This document shows, one piece after another, positions 14,304 to 14,656 of a stretch of 14,656 nucleotides of DNA. Source of the DNA: an uncultured Lachnospiraceae bacterium (lineage in GTDB: Bacteria; Bacillota; Clostridia; Lachnospirales; Lachnospiraceae); the NCBI GenBank assembly GCA_910585935.1, contig CAJUHN010000073.1:1-14656 (forward strand), in the 5' to 3' direction. The position numbers and the translations under genes are program-made. Each line of letters begins with the position of its first letter. Position 1 is the stretch's first letter. The notes under the pieces are model-generated. The model did no database searches, was not told the origin of the DNA, and saw only the letters and a program-made list of their open reading frames with translations.

Positions 14304-14586
14304 AGTTTGTAGTATAGGCTAGTTTGCGAATCTATATTCCAATTTTATTATTAATAAGAAGTAATAGTAGTAATTTGCTACTTTACAAAAATAGAAAACT
14401 AAAATTTTTCTTTTTTTCAGGAAGTATACAATTTGGTTAACTTAAGAGTTTTTGTATTCTAAAGTTGTAAATTGTAACAGTAAGAGCCAATTTTATGATA
14501 CTAATTTCCAAGATATGCTCATGTATTATGTTTAAGTTGACCACATTGGGCGATATGAGCAATTTTTCCGGAGTAGCCAATAAACT
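14304..14586. other. AT-rich spacer between repeat copies F and G
   Basis: No gene is visible. Small structures include AGTAG/CTACT around 14368-14384 and TGCTCAT (14516-14522) with ATGAGCA (14555-14561), followed by a short T run; the 32-base loop makes it a poor terminator. The sequence is unrelated to the spacers enclosed by pairs A/B and C/E. Confidence 0.4.
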
Positions 14587-14656
14587 AGCGGAGGCAAAGA
14601 CCTATTCCAAAAGAAGCCCCTTGGAAGACGTTGGTACTTAATAAGCAGTTCCGCAG
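14587..14656 (-). repeat. Interspersed hairpin repeat, copy G (cut by window end)
   Basis: A minus-oriented copy beginning with AGCG (14587-14590), two bases, then arm GGCAAAGACCTATTCC (14593-14608), followed by the conserved CCCCTTGGAAGACGTTGG core. The arm differs from all other copies; its partner lies beyond the window and should end in GGAATAGGTCTTTGCC if the pattern holds. The flank GCCAATAAACTAGCG matches copy E. Confidence 0.88.

Noticed and set aside
14516..14569. Intrinsic terminator on the + strand
   Set aside because: A 7-bp A/T-rich stem with a 32-base loop and a short T run is too weak, and no gene ends just before it.

Overview
The window reads as chromosomal DNA of a low-GC, Gram-positive anaerobe, most likely a member of the Clostridia close to Lachnospiraceae. 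The grounds are A/T-rich codon use, strong AGGAGG-type ribosome binding sites, a PflA/PflX-like radical SAM protein, a ComEA/ComEC competence pair, OmpR/HisKA signalling, and very tight gene packing broken by highly structured intergenic islands. All eleven genes I can support lie on the + strand.

Layout. 1-509 is an intergenic island with repeat copies A and B. 510-1016 is dihydrofolate reductase. 1209-2279 is a branched-chain aminotransferase with its own promoter and a clean terminator. 2335-3329 is a roughly 1 kb gene-free island holding repeat copy C, a compact four-way-junction palindrome cluster, other hairpins, and repeat copy E. 3330-4711 holds a radical SAM protein and a small DMT-type membrane protein. 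4789-8500 is a probable operon: comEA, response regulator, histidine kinase, GerMN lipoprotein. Repeat copy H follows. 8834-14140 holds an orphan D12-class adenine methyltransferase, comEC and topoisomerase III with short spacers. 14141-14656 is an island with repeat copies F and G; G is cut by the window end.

How the genes fit together. ComEA (DNA receptor) and ComEC (uptake channel) are usually adjacent. Here they are separated by a two-component system with a GerMN lipoprotein, in an order recalling actinobacterial mtrA-mtrB-lpqB, and by a DNA methyltransferase. ComEC has no canonical start codon at its family-typical N-terminus; a strong ribosome binding site instead precedes ATT/ATA.

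The most unusual content is non-coding. A roughly 150-bp interspersed element occurs seven times (A, B, C, E, F, G, H). Its core is conserved. Its terminal arms and apical stem differ between copies but stay complementary within each complete copy, which is a compensatory pattern. Six of the seven copies form tail-to-tail pairs around an intergenic segment. One interval also holds a 123-nt sequence that would fold into a closed four-way junction with no unpaired junction nucleotides.
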